From NCBI RefSeq assembly GCF_002858765.1, contig NZ_PJRP01000009.1, positions 124,001 through 188,000 on the forward strand: a stretch of 64,000 nt of DNA. Direction: 5' to 3'. A model generated the notes under the pieces. It did no database searches. It was not told the origin of the DNA and saw nothing but the letters and a program-made list of their open reading frames with translations. The position numbers and the translations under genes were made by a program. This document shows positions 10,484 through 21,193 of the stretch, one piece after another; the stretch's first letter is position 1; every line of letters starts with the position of its first letter. Source of the stretch: Cupriavidus pauculus (GTDB lineage: Bacteria; Pseudomonadota; Gammaproteobacteria; Burkholderiales; Burkholderiaceae).

Positions 10484-11580
10484 GGAACCAGTTCCTCGTT
10501 GATGTAGAAGCAGGTGTGACGGTTGAAGACCGACAGCCACGCGGTATCGCCGGGCCGCAATGCGGCGGCCTCGGTGCCCAGCCGGGCCCGGATCGTGGCG
10601 TCTTCGCCATGATTGACCGTCGACGTCATCAGCCAGTAGGTGCCGATGTCCTGCGCGCGCGCCACGCGCACCGGCATGGCTTGCGGGTCGCCTTCCGACG
10701 CCAGTTGCAGGTACTCGGGCCGCACGCCGATCTTGAAGCTGCCGGCGCCCTGCAGCGCCGACAGCGTCTGCGGCGGCAGTTCGGGCAGGTAGCGGCGCCC
10801 CGCCACTTCCACCGCGCCGTCGCGCCACTGACCCGGCAGGAAGTTCATGCCCGGCGAGCCGATGAAGTGCCCCACGAACGTGTGCGCGGGCCGCTCGAAC
10901 AGCGCATCGGCCGACCCCACCTGCACGGCCTTGCCACGCGACATCACCACCACCTGGTCGGCAAAGGTCAGCGCCTCGGTCTGGTCGTGCGTCACGTAGA
11001 TCAGCGTCAGCCGGAATTCGTGATGGATTTCCTTGAGCTTGCGCCGCAACTGCCATTTCAGGTGCGGATCGATCACGGTCAGCGGCTCGTCGAACAGGAT
11101 GGCCGACACGTCCTGGCGCACCAGCCCGCGCCCCAGCGAGATCTTCTGCTTGGCATCGGCGGCCAGCCCGCTGGCGCGGCGGTCAAGCGAGGCCGACAGG
11201 TCTAGCATTTCGGCCACTTTGCCGACCCGCTCCTTGACCTGCGCGGCACTGACACCCCGGTTGCGCAACGGGAAGGCCAGGTTCTCGCCGACCGTCATCG
11301 TGTCGTAGATCACCGGGAACTGGAACACCTGCGCGATATTCCGGGCCTGCGGCGACGCGTCGGTCACGTCGTCGCCGTCGAAGCGGATGGTGCCCTGCGA
11401 CGGTCGCAGCAGCCCCGAAATGCAGTTCAGCAGCGTGGTCTTGCCGCAACCGGACGGGCCCAGCAGCGCATAGGCGCCGCCGTCCTCGAACGTGAAGTTC
11501 AGCGGCAGCAGCGCGTAGTCTTCGTCCTTCTGCGGATCGGCCACATAGGAATGGGCGAGGTCGAGATCGATGCGCGCCAT
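10480..11580 (-). CDS. glpT: Glycerol ABC transporter ATP-binding protein GlpT (degenerate signature motif)
   Basis: A 366-residue ABC ATPase with a C-terminal TOBE-like regulatory domain. Walker A is GPSGCGKT (about residues 40-47), Walker B is ILFDEP and the switch histidine is present in YVTHDQTEAL. The LSGGQ signature is lost: the position reads SGLAADAKQKISLGRG. It should therefore work as a heterodimer with GlpS, which supplies a canonical signature. ATG 11580 is one base from the glpS stop. Not related to the E. coli G3P antiporter GlpT. Confidence 0.9.
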
Positions 11581-11581
11581 G

Positions 11582-12700
11582 TCAGGCTCCCGACTCGGTG
11601 ACGGGCGTGCTGACCACATCGGCCAGGGCGCCCGGGCGGCGCGGCGCATGGATGCGGTCGCCGGCGGCGTTGAACAGATAAAGCTGACCCAGCTCGATAT
11701 GGAGCGACAACGGCGCCCCCAGCTGCAGGTCGAGCACCCCGGCGAACTGCGCCACGAGGTTGCCGGCCGCCGTGTCGATGTGCACGAACGTATCGGACCC
11801 CGACAGTTCCGCCAGGGCTACCTTGCCCGGCACTTCCACCGCCCCCGGCACGGCTTTCAAACGCAGCGCGGCGGCGCGTACGCCCACCGTCACCGGACCG
11901 GCGGGCGCATTCACATCGGGTAGCGGAATGACGATCCCGCCCGGCAGCGTCACGCGGCCGCCCTCCAGCATGCCTTCCAGCAGGTTCATCGGCGGGTCGC
12001 TGAAGGCGCGTGCCACCCGCAGCGAGGCCGGATAGTGGAAGACTTCGGGGGTCGGGCCGTATTGCAGCAGTTCGCCGGCGTCCAGCACGGCAGTGTGGCC
12101 GCCCAGCAACAGAGCCTCGGCGGGCTCCGTGGTGGCGTAGATCACCGTGGCGTCGCCCTGCGCGAACAGGTGGGTCAGCTCTTCGCGCAATTCCTCGCGG
12201 AGCTTGTAGTCCAGGTTGACCAGCGGCTCGTCCAGCAGCATCAACGGCGCATTTTTGGCCAGGGCACGCGCCAGGGCCACGCGCTGCTGCTGGCCGCCGG
12301 ACAGTTCCGACGGGTAGCGTTCCAGCAGATGTTCGATATGCAGGCGGCCCGCCAGGCTGCGCACGCGGGCGTCGATATCCGCGCGGCTGTCGCGCCGCAG
12401 CCGCAGCGGCGATGCGATGTTGTCGAAGACGGTCAGCGACGGGTAGTTGATGAACTGCTGGTACACCATCGACACGTTGCGGTCGCGCACCGGCACGCCG
12501 GTCACGTCCACGCCGTCGACCCGCACGCGGCCGGCCGTGGGCTTGTCGAGCCCGGCCATGACCCGCATCAGCGATGTCTTGCCGGCCTGGGTGGTCCCCA
12601 GCAGGATGGTGACGGCGCCTGGCACGGGCGCCAGCGTCATCGGGTAAAGATAGGCTTGCGACCCCACTTGCTGCGCAATGCCTTCCAGGCTCAGCTGCAT
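11582..12700 (-). CDS. glpS: Glycerol ABC transporter ATP-binding protein GlpS (switch His missing)
   Basis: A 372-residue ABC ATPase and the first gene of the importer operon. Walker A is GTTQAGKT (about 35-42), the Q-loop is MVYQQF, the signature is [15 protein letters not shown] and Walker B is LMLLDEP. The H-loop reads [10 protein letters not shown], with Thr where GlpT has the catalytic His. A TOBE-like domain follows from about residue 240. ATG 12700 has a good ribosome binding site (GGAGAC); upstream in-frame starts run into the divergent promoter region. The gene diverges from glpR. Confidence 0.9.
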   Translation of the reverse strand: MQLSLEGIAQQVGSQAYLYPMTLAPVPGAVTILLGTTQAGKTSLMRVMAGLDKPTAGRVRVDGVDVTGVPVRDRNVSMVYQQFINYPSLTVFDNIASPLRLRRDSRADIDARVRSLAGRLHIEHLLERYPSELSGGQQQRVALARALAKNAPLMLLDEPLVNLDYKLREELREELTHLFAQGDATVIYATTEPAEALLLGGHTAVLDAGELLQYGPTPEVFHYPASLRVARAFSDPPMNLLEGMLEGGRVTLPGGIVIPLPDVNAPAGPVTVGVRAAALRLKAVPGAVEVPGKVALAELSGSDTFVHIDTAAGNLVAQFAGVLDLQLGAPLSLHIELGQLYLFNAAGDRIHAPRRPGALADVVSTPVTESGA

Positions 12701-12790
12701 CCAGTCTCCAATGTTCCTGTGCTTGCTCAGCCACTCCGAAAACCGCGGCCAAGGCGCACTTTTCAAGTCAACCCGCTCGTTTTAGCTCAA

Positions 12791-12835
12791 AAACGAACAT
12801 AAAACAATACTGCAGCGCGTCATTTGTTTTCGTTT
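12791..12835. promoter_or_regulatory. Candidate GlpR operators in the glpS/glpR divergent region
   Basis: Two AT-rich elements face each other in the 149 bp between glpS and glpR: AAACGAACATAAAAC (12791-12805) and TTTGTTTTCGTTT (12823-12835). They are inverted copies around the core AAACGAA and resemble the TTCG/CGAA cores of GlpR/DeoR operators. They lie upstream of both genes, so GlpR could repress the importer operon and itself. Inferred from sequence likeness only. Confidence 0.5.
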
Positions 12836-12849
12836 CTGTTTGAACTAGA

Positions 12850-13629
12850 ATGCCGGACATGACGCTTAATCCCCGCCAGACCGCCCTGCTCGAGGAAGTC
12901 CGCACCCAGGGCTTTGCCTCCATCGACGAACTCGCGCGCAAGTTCGGCGTGACGTTGCAGACCGTGCGGCGCGACGTGAACCTGCTGGCCGAGAACGGCA
13001 TGCTGGCCCGGTTTCATGGCGGGGTACGCATGGAGGGGTCGACCACCGAGAACATTGCCTACCGGCAGCGGCAGGCGCTCAACGCCGACGGCAAGGTGCG
13101 CATCGCGCGCGCCGTAGCGGCGGCGGTACCCGAAGGCTGTTCACTGATCCTGAACATCGGCACGACGGTGGAAGAAGTGGCCCGCGCGCTGATCCATCAT
13201 CGCGGCCTGCGCGTCATCACCAACAACCTGCACGTGGCCAATATCCTGGCCGACAACCCGGACTGCGAGGTCATCGTGGCGGGTGGGGTGCTGCGCTCGC
13301 GCGACCGCGGCATCATCGGCGAGGCCACGGTGGAATTCATCCGCCAGTTCAAGGTGGATATCGGCCTGATCGGCATCTCGGGCATCGAGACCGACGGCAC
13401 GCTGCGCGACTACGATTTTCGGGAAGTGAAGGTGGCGCGCACGATCATGGAACATTCGCGCGAGATATGGCTGGCGGCGGATGCCAGCAAATTCAACCGC
13501 CGTGCCATGGTGGAGCTGGCGCCCCTGACCAGTATCGACCGGCTGTTTACGGACGAACCGCTACACGCGCCGTTCGACACGATGCTGGCGGAAAGCGGAG
13601 TGAAATGTGTGGTCGCGGATGGGGAGTGA
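12850..13629 (+). CDS. glpR: DeoR-family glycerol-3-phosphate regulon repressor
   Basis: A 259-residue DeoR-type repressor. The helix-turn-helix lies at about residues 22-48 (SIDELARKFGVTLQTVRRDV) and the sugar-phosphate sensor domain covers 75-250 with family marks (NIGTTVEEVA, ITNNLHVANIL, GGVLRSRDRGIIGEA, AADASKF). Next to glp genes it is very probably GlpR, relieved by glycerol 3-phosphate. ATG 12850 or 12859 could be used; neither has a clear ribosome binding site. It diverges from glpSTPQ. Confidence 0.9.
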   Translation: MPDMTLNPRQTALLEEVRTQGFASIDELARKFGVTLQTVRRDVNLLAENGMLARFHGGVRMEGSTTENIAYRQRQALNADGKVRIARAVAAAVPEGCSLILNIGTTVEEVARALIHHRGLRVITNNLHVANILADNPDCEVIVAGGVLRSRDRGIIGEATVEFIRQFKVDIGLIGISGIETDGTLRDYDFREVKVARTIMEHSREIWLAADASKFNRRAMVELAPLTSIDRLFTDEPLHAPFDTMLAESGVKCVVADGE

Positions 13630-13637
13630 GCGACGCT

Positions 13638-13689
13638 CGCGCGTCACGCGCCCCTCTCCCGCTTGCGGGAGAGGGGCGCGTGACGCGCG
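13638..13689. repeat. Perfect 25 bp inverted repeat (REP-like hairpin)
   Basis: Bases 13638-13662 pair perfectly with 13665-13689 around a 2 nt centre; the core reads CCCCTCTCCCGC and its complement. It lies between the convergent genes glpR and purU and ends two bases before the purU stop. No T-run follows on either strand, so it is more like a dispersed REP-type palindrome acting as an mRNA end or attenuation element. Confidence 0.85.
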
Positions 13690-13690
13690 C

Positions 13691-14557
13691 TTACTTGAAG
13701 ACGACCGTCTTGTGGCCGTTAAGCAAAATACGATGCTCGGCGTGCCACTTGACCGCACGGGCCAGTGCCACGCATTCGACGTCGCGGCCCACGGCGGTCA
13801 GCTGCTCGGGGTCCATGCTGTGATCCACGCGCTCGATTTCCTGCTCGATGATCGGGCCTTCGTCCAGGTCGGCCGTCACGTAGTGAGCGGTCGCGCCGAT
13901 CAGCTTCACGCCGCGATCGTGCGCCTGGTAGTAAGGCTTGGCGCCCTTGAAGCTGGGCAGGAACGAGTGGTGGATGTTGATCGCCCGGCCTTGCAGCTTG
14001 CGGCACAGGTCGTCGGACAACACCTGCATGTAGCGCGCCAGCACCACGAGGTCGATGTTCTGGTCGCGCACCACTTCAAAGACGCGCGCTTCCTGCGCGG
14101 CCTTCTGCTCGCCCGACGCGTTCATCAGCGGCAGGTGGAAGAACGGCACGTCGTACGACGCAGCCAGCTGGTAGAAATCGCGATGGTTCGACACGATCGC
14201 GGCAATCTCGACCGGCAGGCCGCCGATCTTGGCGCGGAACAGCAGGTCGTTCAGGCAGTGGCCGATCTTCGACACCATGATCATCACGCGCGGCTTCACG
14301 GTGGCGTCGAACACTTCCCACTGCATGCCGAACTGGTCGCCCACGGGCGCGAACGCAGCGCGCAGTTCGGCCAGTTCCGGGCCGCCGGCGGCCGTGCTGA
14401 AATGCACGCGCATGAAGAAGCGGCCGGTGAACGCATCGCCGTACTGGTCAGAATCGACAATATTGCAGCCGTGCTGGAACAGCAGGCCGGAAACGGCGTG
14501 CACGATGCCCGGCTGGTCCGGGCAGGAAAGCGTCAGGATAAATCCGGTGGTGCTCAT
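13691..14557 (-). CDS. purU: Formyltetrahydrofolate deformylase
   Basis: A 288-residue cytosolic enzyme that hydrolyses 10-formyl-THF to THF and formate, balancing one-carbon units. An N-terminal ACT domain (about 5-85, SCPDQPGIVHAVSGLL) is followed by a formyltransferase-fold domain with the motif HHSFLPSFKGAKPYYQA and a DLDEGPIIEQ segment with the catalytic Asp region. ATG 14557 was chosen; a TTG eight codons upstream is possible. It converges on glpR and has no evident link to glycerol. Confidence 0.93.
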   Translation of the reverse strand: MSTTGFILTLSCPDQPGIVHAVSGLLFQHGCNIVDSDQYGDAFTGRFFMRVHFSTAAGGPELAELRAAFAPVGDQFGMQWEVFDATVKPRVMIMVSKIGHCLNDLLFRAKIGGLPVEIAAIVSNHRDFYQLAASYDVPFFHLPLMNASGEQKAAQEARVFEVVRDQNIDLVVLARYMQVLSDDLCRKLQGRAINIHHSFLPSFKGAKPYYQAHDRGVKLIGATAHYVTADLDEGPIIEQEIERVDHSMDPEQLTAVGRDVECVALARAVKWHAEHRILLNGHKTVVFK

Positions 14558-14604
14558 CTTGGGCAAATCGGGGTTAGGCAAGCCTGTGCCGCGATGCGTG
14601 GTGT

Positions 14605-15450
14605 TCAGGTCTGGACGGCAGCCCAGCCGCGTCTGCGGAGGGCATCCAGCGTCACCAGCGTGGCATCGACGGTCATGGCACGGCCCGCCATGATAGCAAG
14701 CAATGCCTCCGGGTCGATATGGCGATGCTCGGCCACTTCGCCATCGCGGTTATGCGGCACGAAGTCCGGCGGCAGCGCCAGGTCATATACATACACGCGT
14801 TCCCACTGCACGCCTTCGGGGATTTCGCGCAGCACATCGATCACACCATGGGCCTCGGCCTGGCCGGCCAGCGCGGGCGGAATGCCCGATTCCTCATCGC
14901 ATTCGCGCACCAGCGTTTCCAGCGGATCGCTGCCCGCAGGCATGCCGCCGGCCACCAGGTTGTCCCACATGCCGGGGTCCACCGCCTTGGCCGGGCTGCG
15001 CCGCGAGATCCACAGCGTCCGCTGCCCGGCCACGATGCCGTTCATGTGCGACGCAAAGGTCAACAGCCCCAGAAAGCGGGCCGCGGCCCGCTCGATCACC
15101 GCGAACGGCGCCGCATCCAGCGCCGGCGTGACGGCAAACAGCTCGTTGCGCCAGCCACGCACATGGCCCGCATCGGCCAGTTGCCGGGCCAGCGCGGCCA
15201 GTGCCGCGCTGCGCGCCGCCACCGTGGCGCAGCCGGGCAGCAGCGTCACGGCGCCCTGCCCGGACGCCTGCCCTGATTGCTCCCAACGCTCCGGCCCCAG
15301 CACGTCGCCCATGGCACGCAGGATGTCGGCATGGCGCCGCGGCAACCAGCCCACCTGCACGCCATCCACCTGCAGCCGCAGGTGCGCGGCGGGATCGAAG
15401 GGGCTGCGCGCGGCAACGCCGGCAATGACTACGCTAACGATATCGGACAT
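14605..15450 (-). CDS. Nudix hydrolase with DUF4743-like N-terminal domain
   Basis: A 281-residue protein. A Nudix domain fills the C-terminal half; the box is largely conserved (REC-DEESGI preceded by GGMPAG), though the early Glu of the G-x5-E motif is Ser here. The N-terminal about 120 residues match the architecture of DUF4743/thiamine-pyrophosphokinase-like Nudix proteins. Probable role is hydrolysis of a damaged nucleotide or thiamine-type diphosphate; substrate unknown. ATG 15450 lies 33 bp from the divergent glpK start. Confidence 0.83.
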   Translation of the reverse strand: MSDIVSVVIAGVAARSPFDPAAHLRLQVDGVQVGWLPRRHADILRAMGDVLGPERWEQSGQASGQGAVTLLPGCATVAARSAALAALARQLADAGHVRGWRNELFAVTPALDAAPFAVIERAAARFLGLLTFASHMNGIVAGQRTLWISRRSPAKAVDPGMWDNLVAGGMPAGSDPLETLVRECDEESGIPPALAGQAEAHGVIDVLREIPEGVQWERVYVYDLALPPDFVPHNRDGEVAEHRHIDPEALLAIMAGRAMTVDATLVTLDALRRRGWAAVQT

Positions 15451-15483
15451 GGGCAGACACATTCACCGTTACGGATGGACCGC

Positions 15484-17019
<1,536 letters not shown>

Positions 17020-17039
17020 ATCCGACTGTTCAAGAAGCC

Positions 17040-18644
17040 ATGCCAATTTCCGTACCTGCGGTCCAGCCGCCCACCCGCCCCGAACTGCTTGATAGGCTGT
17101 CGCGCACGGCCCGCTGGGACGTCATCGTCATCGGCGGCGGCGCCACGGGCCTGGGCACCGCGCTCGACGCCGCCGCCCGGGGCTACCGCACGCTGCTGCT
17201 CGAAGCCGCCGACTTTGCCAAGGGCACGTCGAGCAAGGCCACCAAGCTCGTACACGGCGGCGTGCGCTATCTGGCCCAGGGCAATATCAGCCTGGTGCGC
17301 GAGGCGCTGCACGAACGCGGCCTGCTGGCCCGCAATGCGCCGCACGTGGTGTGGCCGCTCGGCTTCGTGGTGCCGGCCTACCAGATGTTCGACCAGCCGT
17401 TCTACGGCATCGGCCTGAAGGTTTACGACATGCTGGCCGGCGGGCTGAACCTGTCGGGCAGCCGCTGGCTCAGCCATCGTGAAACGCTGGAAGCCGCGCC
17501 CACCCTGGCCGAACACGTGGGCGGCCGCCCATTGCGCGGCGGCAACCTGTATTTCGATGGCCAGTTCGACGATGCGCGCCTGGCCATGGCGCTGATGCGC
17601 ACGCTGTTCGACGTGGGCGGCACGGCGGTGAACTACATGCGCGTCACGGGCCTGACGCAGCGCAACGGCGTGATCACCGGCCTTACCGCCGAAGACGCGC
17701 TTGGCACCGGCACCTTCCACCTGTGCGCGGACTGCGTGATCAACGCCACCGGCGTGTGGGTCGACGCGGTCCGGCAGATGGAAGACGGCCAGGCCCGCAC
17801 GATGGTGGCGCCCAGCCAGGGGGTCCACCTGACCCTCCCGCGCAGCTTCCTGCCCGGCGACCGTGCCATCCTGATTCCGAAGACCGACGATGGTCGCGTG
17901 CTGTTCCTGGTGCCCTGGAACGGGCACGTGATCGTCGGCACCACCGACACCCCGCGCAAGGACCTGCCGCTGGAGCCGCGCGCCACCGGCGACGATATCG
18001 ACTTCATCCTGGAAACCGCCGCGCGCTACCTGGCGCGCGATCCGTCGCGGGCCGATGTCACCAGCGTCTGGGCCGGGCTGCGGCCGCTGGTCAAGGCCAC
18101 CGGGGAATCGTCCACGGCGTCGCTGTCGCGCGAGCATACGATCGTGGTGTCGAAGGCCGGCCTGATCACGGTCACCGGCGGCAAGTGGACCACCTATCGC
18201 AAGATGGCCGAGGACGTGATCGAGACCGCGATCCAGCGCCAGATGCTGCGCGCCGCGCCCTGCCGCACCGCCGACCTGCCGCTGCATGGCGCGGTGGGCA
18301 TGCCGGACGACCTGCCCCCCGCCAACACCGGCGCGCCCGACCGCTACTACGGCGCGGACCTGTCGCTGGTGCGGGCGCTGCCGGGCGCTGACACCATGGT
18401 CGTGGCCGCATCGGGCCTGACCGAGGCCCACGTCCGCTTCGCGGCCCGCCACGAACTGGCGCGCCGGGTGGAAGACGTGCTGGGCCGGCGCAATCGCGCG
18501 CTGTTCCTGGATGCCAAGGCCGCGCTGGCCGGGGCGCCGCGCGTGGCGCAGATTCTGGCCGAGGAACTGGGCCACGACGCCGCCTGGCAGGCCAGGGAAC
18601 TGGAGGACTTCGCCGTGCTGGCCCGCGGCTACATGCTCGACTGA
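17040..18644 (+). CDS. glpD: Aerobic glycerol-3-phosphate dehydrogenase
   Basis: A 534-residue FAD-dependent dehydrogenase that oxidises glycerol 3-phosphate to dihydroxyacetone phosphate and passes electrons to quinone at the inner membrane. The FAD-binding Rossmann motif is VIVIGGGATGLGTALDAAARG at about residues 29-49, followed by GTSSKATKLVHGGVRYL, the GlpD signature. Further marks are GTTDTPRKDLP and GGKWTTYRKMAEDV. It forms an operon with glpK (20 bp gap) and completes the glycerol pathway. Confidence 0.96.
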   Translation: MPISVPAVQPPTRPELLDRLSRTARWDVIVIGGGATGLGTALDAAARGYRTLLLEAADFAKGTSSKATKLVHGGVRYLAQGNISLVREALHERGLLARNAPHVVWPLGFVVPAYQMFDQPFYGIGLKVYDMLAGGLNLSGSRWLSHRETLEAAPTLAEHVGGRPLRGGNLYFDGQFDDARLAMALMRTLFDVGGTAVNYMRVTGLTQRNGVITGLTAEDALGTGTFHLCADCVINATGVWVDAVRQMEDGQARTMVAPSQGVHLTLPRSFLPGDRAILIPKTDDGRVLFLVPWNGHVIVGTTDTPRKDLPLEPRATGDDIDFILETAARYLARDPSRADVTSVWAGLRPLVKATGESSTASLSREHTIVVSKAGLITVTGGKWTTYRKMAEDVIETAIQRQMLRAAPCRTADLPLHGAVGMPDDLPPANTGAPDRYYGADLSLVRALPGADTMVVAASGLTEAHVRFAARHELARRVEDVLGRRNRALFLDAKAALAGAPRVAQILAEELGHDAAWQARELEDFAVLARGYMLD

Positions 18645-18735
18645 ATCGCCGTGAATGCCCCGGGGCGGCAGCAATTGCGCTGCCTTGGCGCGAGACTTGG
18701 GCGATAATGCCGGCTATTGCATCAGGGAGAACACC

Positions 18736-19137
18736 ATGGACGACATGGATGAGATGGACGAGATTGATGATCTGTCCGATCTGCCGATGCCCCGGTTCAT
18801 CTGGGGCTTCGCCATCACCGCCAGCAAGGGCGGTGAAGTCACGCACGACGAATTCGAGTACCTGACCCACACCCACAACCCGCGCTTCTCGTGCCGCGTC
18901 GTGGAGCTGGAGGACGTGCCTGCCCAAGACAACGAGGCAGACATCGACGGACGCCTGGTTCACTACGACGAACCGGAGCGCCTGTTCTATATCACCGATC
19001 TGGGCATGGCGCTGGTCAACTTCCAGATGTTCGACAAGCTGCCCGACAAGAGCCGGCTCAAGAAGGTCTGCGACGAAGCCATCAAGAACTGGATGCTGCG
19101 GCGCGAATTCCTCGACGACGAGGAAGACGAAGACTGA
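18736..19137 (+). CDS. Conserved acidic protein of unknown function
   Basis: A 133-residue cytosolic protein with strongly acidic ends: an Asp/Glu/Met-rich start (DDMDEMDEIDDLSDLPMP) and a DDEEDED tail. No family is recognised. ATG 18736 has an excellent ribosome binding site (AGGGAGA), and a strong terminator follows the stop within 4 bp, so it is a real gene, probably with its own promoter after glpD. Confidence 0.85.
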   Translation: MDDMDEMDEIDDLSDLPMPRFIWGFAITASKGGEVTHDEFEYLTHTHNPRFSCRVVELEDVPAQDNEADIDGRLVHYDEPERLFYITDLGMALVNFQMFDKLPDKSRLKKVCDEAIKNWMLRREFLDDEEDED

Positions 19138-19140
19138 AGC

Positions 19141-19168
19141 AAAAAAGCACCCCTCGGGGTGCTTTTTT
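19141..19168. terminator. Bidirectional rho-independent terminator
   Basis: GCACCCC (19147-19153) pairs with GGGGTGC (19156-19162). Six A residues precede and six T residues follow, so it can stop transcription from the acidic-protein gene on the plus strand and from the minus-strand gene ending at 19183. Confidence 0.93.
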
Positions 19169-19182
19169 CTTGCCTGGCCTGC

Positions 19183-19419
19183 CTAGATGCCCTTTGCCTC
19201 GTCGGTGACCTCGATCAGGCCCGACGCCACGCGCTCGATCTCGCAATACACGGGCAACGCCTCCAGCGGGCCCGTGCACCCCACGCCGGACGCCTGGTTG
19301 GCATGGGCGCCCGGGGGCAGGAACACGAATGCCATGCCGGGCTGGAAACCCGGATGCCGGCGCAGACTGTCATTCAGGATGTCGAGGTACTGCGAACGCG
19401 AAAAGACCTGCTTGGCCAT
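19183..19419 (-). CDS. Small conserved hypothetical protein
   Basis: A 78-residue soluble protein starting MAKQVFSRSQYLDILNDSL. No recognised domain. The start has a good ribosome binding site (GGAGACTC) and the gene ends just before the bidirectional terminator, which supports its reality. It has one Cys pair (GVGCTG and VYCEIE). Confidence 0.75.
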   Translation of the reverse strand: MAKQVFSRSQYLDILNDSLRRHPGFQPGMAFVFLPPGAHANQASGVGCTGPLEALPVYCEIERVASGLIEVTDEAKGI

Positions 19420-19525
19420 GTCGAGTCTCCGGGTGGTCGGCTGAGCCCGGAAATCCTAGCATGGCCTGGCCACGGCCCGGCACCGCATCGTGAGATTGAC
19501 GGTATCGGACGCGGCCCTCGGCGCC

Positions 19526-19975
19526 TTAGCACTCGCCCTTCTTGGCGTGGCCCGGCGGACAGTGGTAGCCGCGCGGGCCGCCACGATGACGGTCGCCGTC
19601 GTAGTCACCGCGATCGTGGTCGTGACCGTGATAGCGGTCGTAATCGGGGCCACGGTTCCAGCGCTCGGGCTGCATCACCCAGCCGTTGCTGGCGCGCACC
19701 CAGCGCGGTTGCTCATAGACATAGCCCCGACGCTCGGTCACCCAATGGCCCTGCTTCCACGCATGCTTGCGATAGTGGTCGTCCCAGACCCAGTAGCCGG
19801 GCGCCCAGACATAGCCAGGGCGTGCCACCGGCACGGCCTCGTAGATCGGCGCAGGCGGCGGCGTGCCAATGCCGATATTGATATTGACCTGGGCCAGCGC
19901 GGCGGGCGCGAAGGCCGTGGCGGACCAGAGCAGCGCGGCGCCAGCGGCGGCGCGCAGGAAAGCATGGCGATTCAA
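19526..19975 (-). CDS. Exported protein with YxWxxGxW-type repeats
   Basis: A 149-residue protein with a signal peptide (cleavage likely after AALAQ). The mature part carries aromatic repeats of the YXWGXW/BcpO type (PGYVWAPGYWVWDDHY, WKQGHWVTER, PRWVRASNGWV) followed by an Asp/His/Arg-rich tail (RYHGHDHDRGDYDGDRHRGG). Envelope location is likely; function unknown for the family. The ribosome binding site is purine-rich (AGAGGGG). Confidence 0.83.
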   Translation of the reverse strand: MNRHAFLRAAAGAALLWSATAFAPAALAQVNINIGIGTPPPAPIYEAVPVARPGYVWAPGYWVWDDHYRKHAWKQGHWVTERRGYVYEQPRWVRASNGWVMQPERWNRGPDYDRYHGHDHDRGDYDGDRHRGGPRGYHCPPGHAKKGEC

Positions 19976-20106
19976 GGTGACCCCCTCTTCTTTTAGGAAA
20001 ACTACCGTAGACGGATGGGCAGCAGTGTACCCACCGTCCGCACGGTGTGATGTAAGAAAGCGTGTCTGGGCGTTACCGCCCGGGGGGATCGGGGTTGCCG
20101 CCGGAC

Positions 20107-20310
20107 TCAGTGGTCGGCGGCCATGGCTTTCAGTTCGGCCTCGCCGGCCACCCGGGCGGCGTCGGACGTGGTGAAGGTGTCGTCAGACACCATGGTGCGC
20201 CGGATCTGCTGCGCGCCGAAGTCCACCAGCGCGATGACCCACACGTAGCGCCCGGCCTGGGGCGCGGTTTGCACAAAAGCCTTCAGCTGCGGTCTGGATT
20301 CACTCGTCAT
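20107..20310 (-). CDS. Small hypothetical protein
   Basis: A 67-residue protein starting MTSESRPQLKAFVQ. ATG 20310 is preceded by GGAGAT at good spacing; an upstream in-frame start has no such support. No family is recognised. The pattern of charged and hydrophobic residues (RYVWVIALVDFG) looks like a small soluble beta-rich protein. Confidence 0.65.
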   Translation of the reverse strand: MTSESRPQLKAFVQTAPQAGRYVWVIALVDFGAQQIRRTMVSDDTFTTSDAARVAGEAELKAMAADH

Positions 20311-20431
20311 GATGTATCTCCGTTCAAACACGACAGGACAAGACGCTGGCAAGGGCGCGTTGCCAAAAACTCTAGCACATCCATTCCGCCGGCCGGCCTA
20401 GGGCATCTGGCCCGGATGCAGACGCAGGCAT

Positions 20432-21193
20432 TTGTGGCTACAGTTTTTGCAGATCCTGCCGAAACCTCAATGGAGTCTCTCACCCGCCAGTTTTGCCGGT
20501 CCGACCGTGCCTTCGCCCGCCGCCCAATTGCCGCGCTCCGCGTTACGCCCATCTCCCCGTTCCCGCGCCGTGCGCCGCCGTGTACGCCTGGTCCTGCCGG
20601 CGTTCCTGGCGCTGCTGGCGTTGCTGGGTGTATTGCACCCGGCGTCCGCCCAGGCGTCGGCGCCCGCAAGCGCCGCATCCGCCCCCATGACCGCCCTGGC
20701 GCCGCCCGCGCCATCGAGCCCGACCGCGCCGGCAGCGCCCATTTCGCGCCCCGATGCCGTCGCCCGCGTGGTCATGAGCCTGCTCAGCTACGCGCGCTGG
20801 CCGGGCGAGCGCGAAACGGTACGGCTGTGCGTCGACGGTTCGGCACGCTATGCGGGCAAGCTGATGGAAGGCGGCACGCTGTCCACCGGGCGGCTCGTGG
20901 AAGCGCGGCGGGTCGACGCATTGCCTGAATCGCTGGCATCCGAATGCGACGCCCTGTACCTGGGCGCGATGAACGACACCCGCCGCCGGGCGCTGACCGC
21001 CTTCTTTGTCGGCAAACCCGTGCTGGTGATGACCGAAGAAGACTTCGAGTGTGAGGGTGGGAGCATGTTCTGCCTGAGCATCCGCGAGCACCAGGTGTCG
21101 TTCCGCATCAATCTCGATGCCATCGCGCGTAGCGGCATCCATGTTCACCCGGGCGTCCTGCAACTGGGACGCCGCAAGGCGCCGGCATCATGA
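20432..21193 (+). CDS. yfiR: YfiR-family periplasmic repressor of the YfiN cyclase
   Basis: A 253-residue exported protein of the YfiR/DUF4154 family that represses YfiN from the periplasm. An unusually long N-terminal part precedes a hydrophobic signal segment (LVLPAFLALLALLG, then HPASAQA) and an Ala/Pro-rich linker. The YfiR domain covers about residues 105-250 (VMSLLSYARWP, YLGAMN, VLVMTEEDFECEGGSMFCL, VSFRINLDAI). Start uncertain: GTG 20432 or GTG 20507. The stop overlaps the yfiN ATG by 4 bp. First gene of a yfiRNB operon. Confidence 0.85.
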   Translation: MWLQFLQILPKPQWSLSPASFAGPTVPSPAAQLPRSALRPSPRSRAVRRRVRLVLPAFLALLALLGVLHPASAQASAPASAASAPMTALAPPAPSSPTAPAAPISRPDAVARVVMSLLSYARWPGERETVRLCVDGSARYAGKLMEGGTLSTGRLVEARRVDALPESLASECDALYLGAMNDTRRRALTAFFVGKPVLVMTEEDFECEGGSMFCLSIREHQVSFRINLDAIARSGIHVHPGVLQLGRRKAPAS

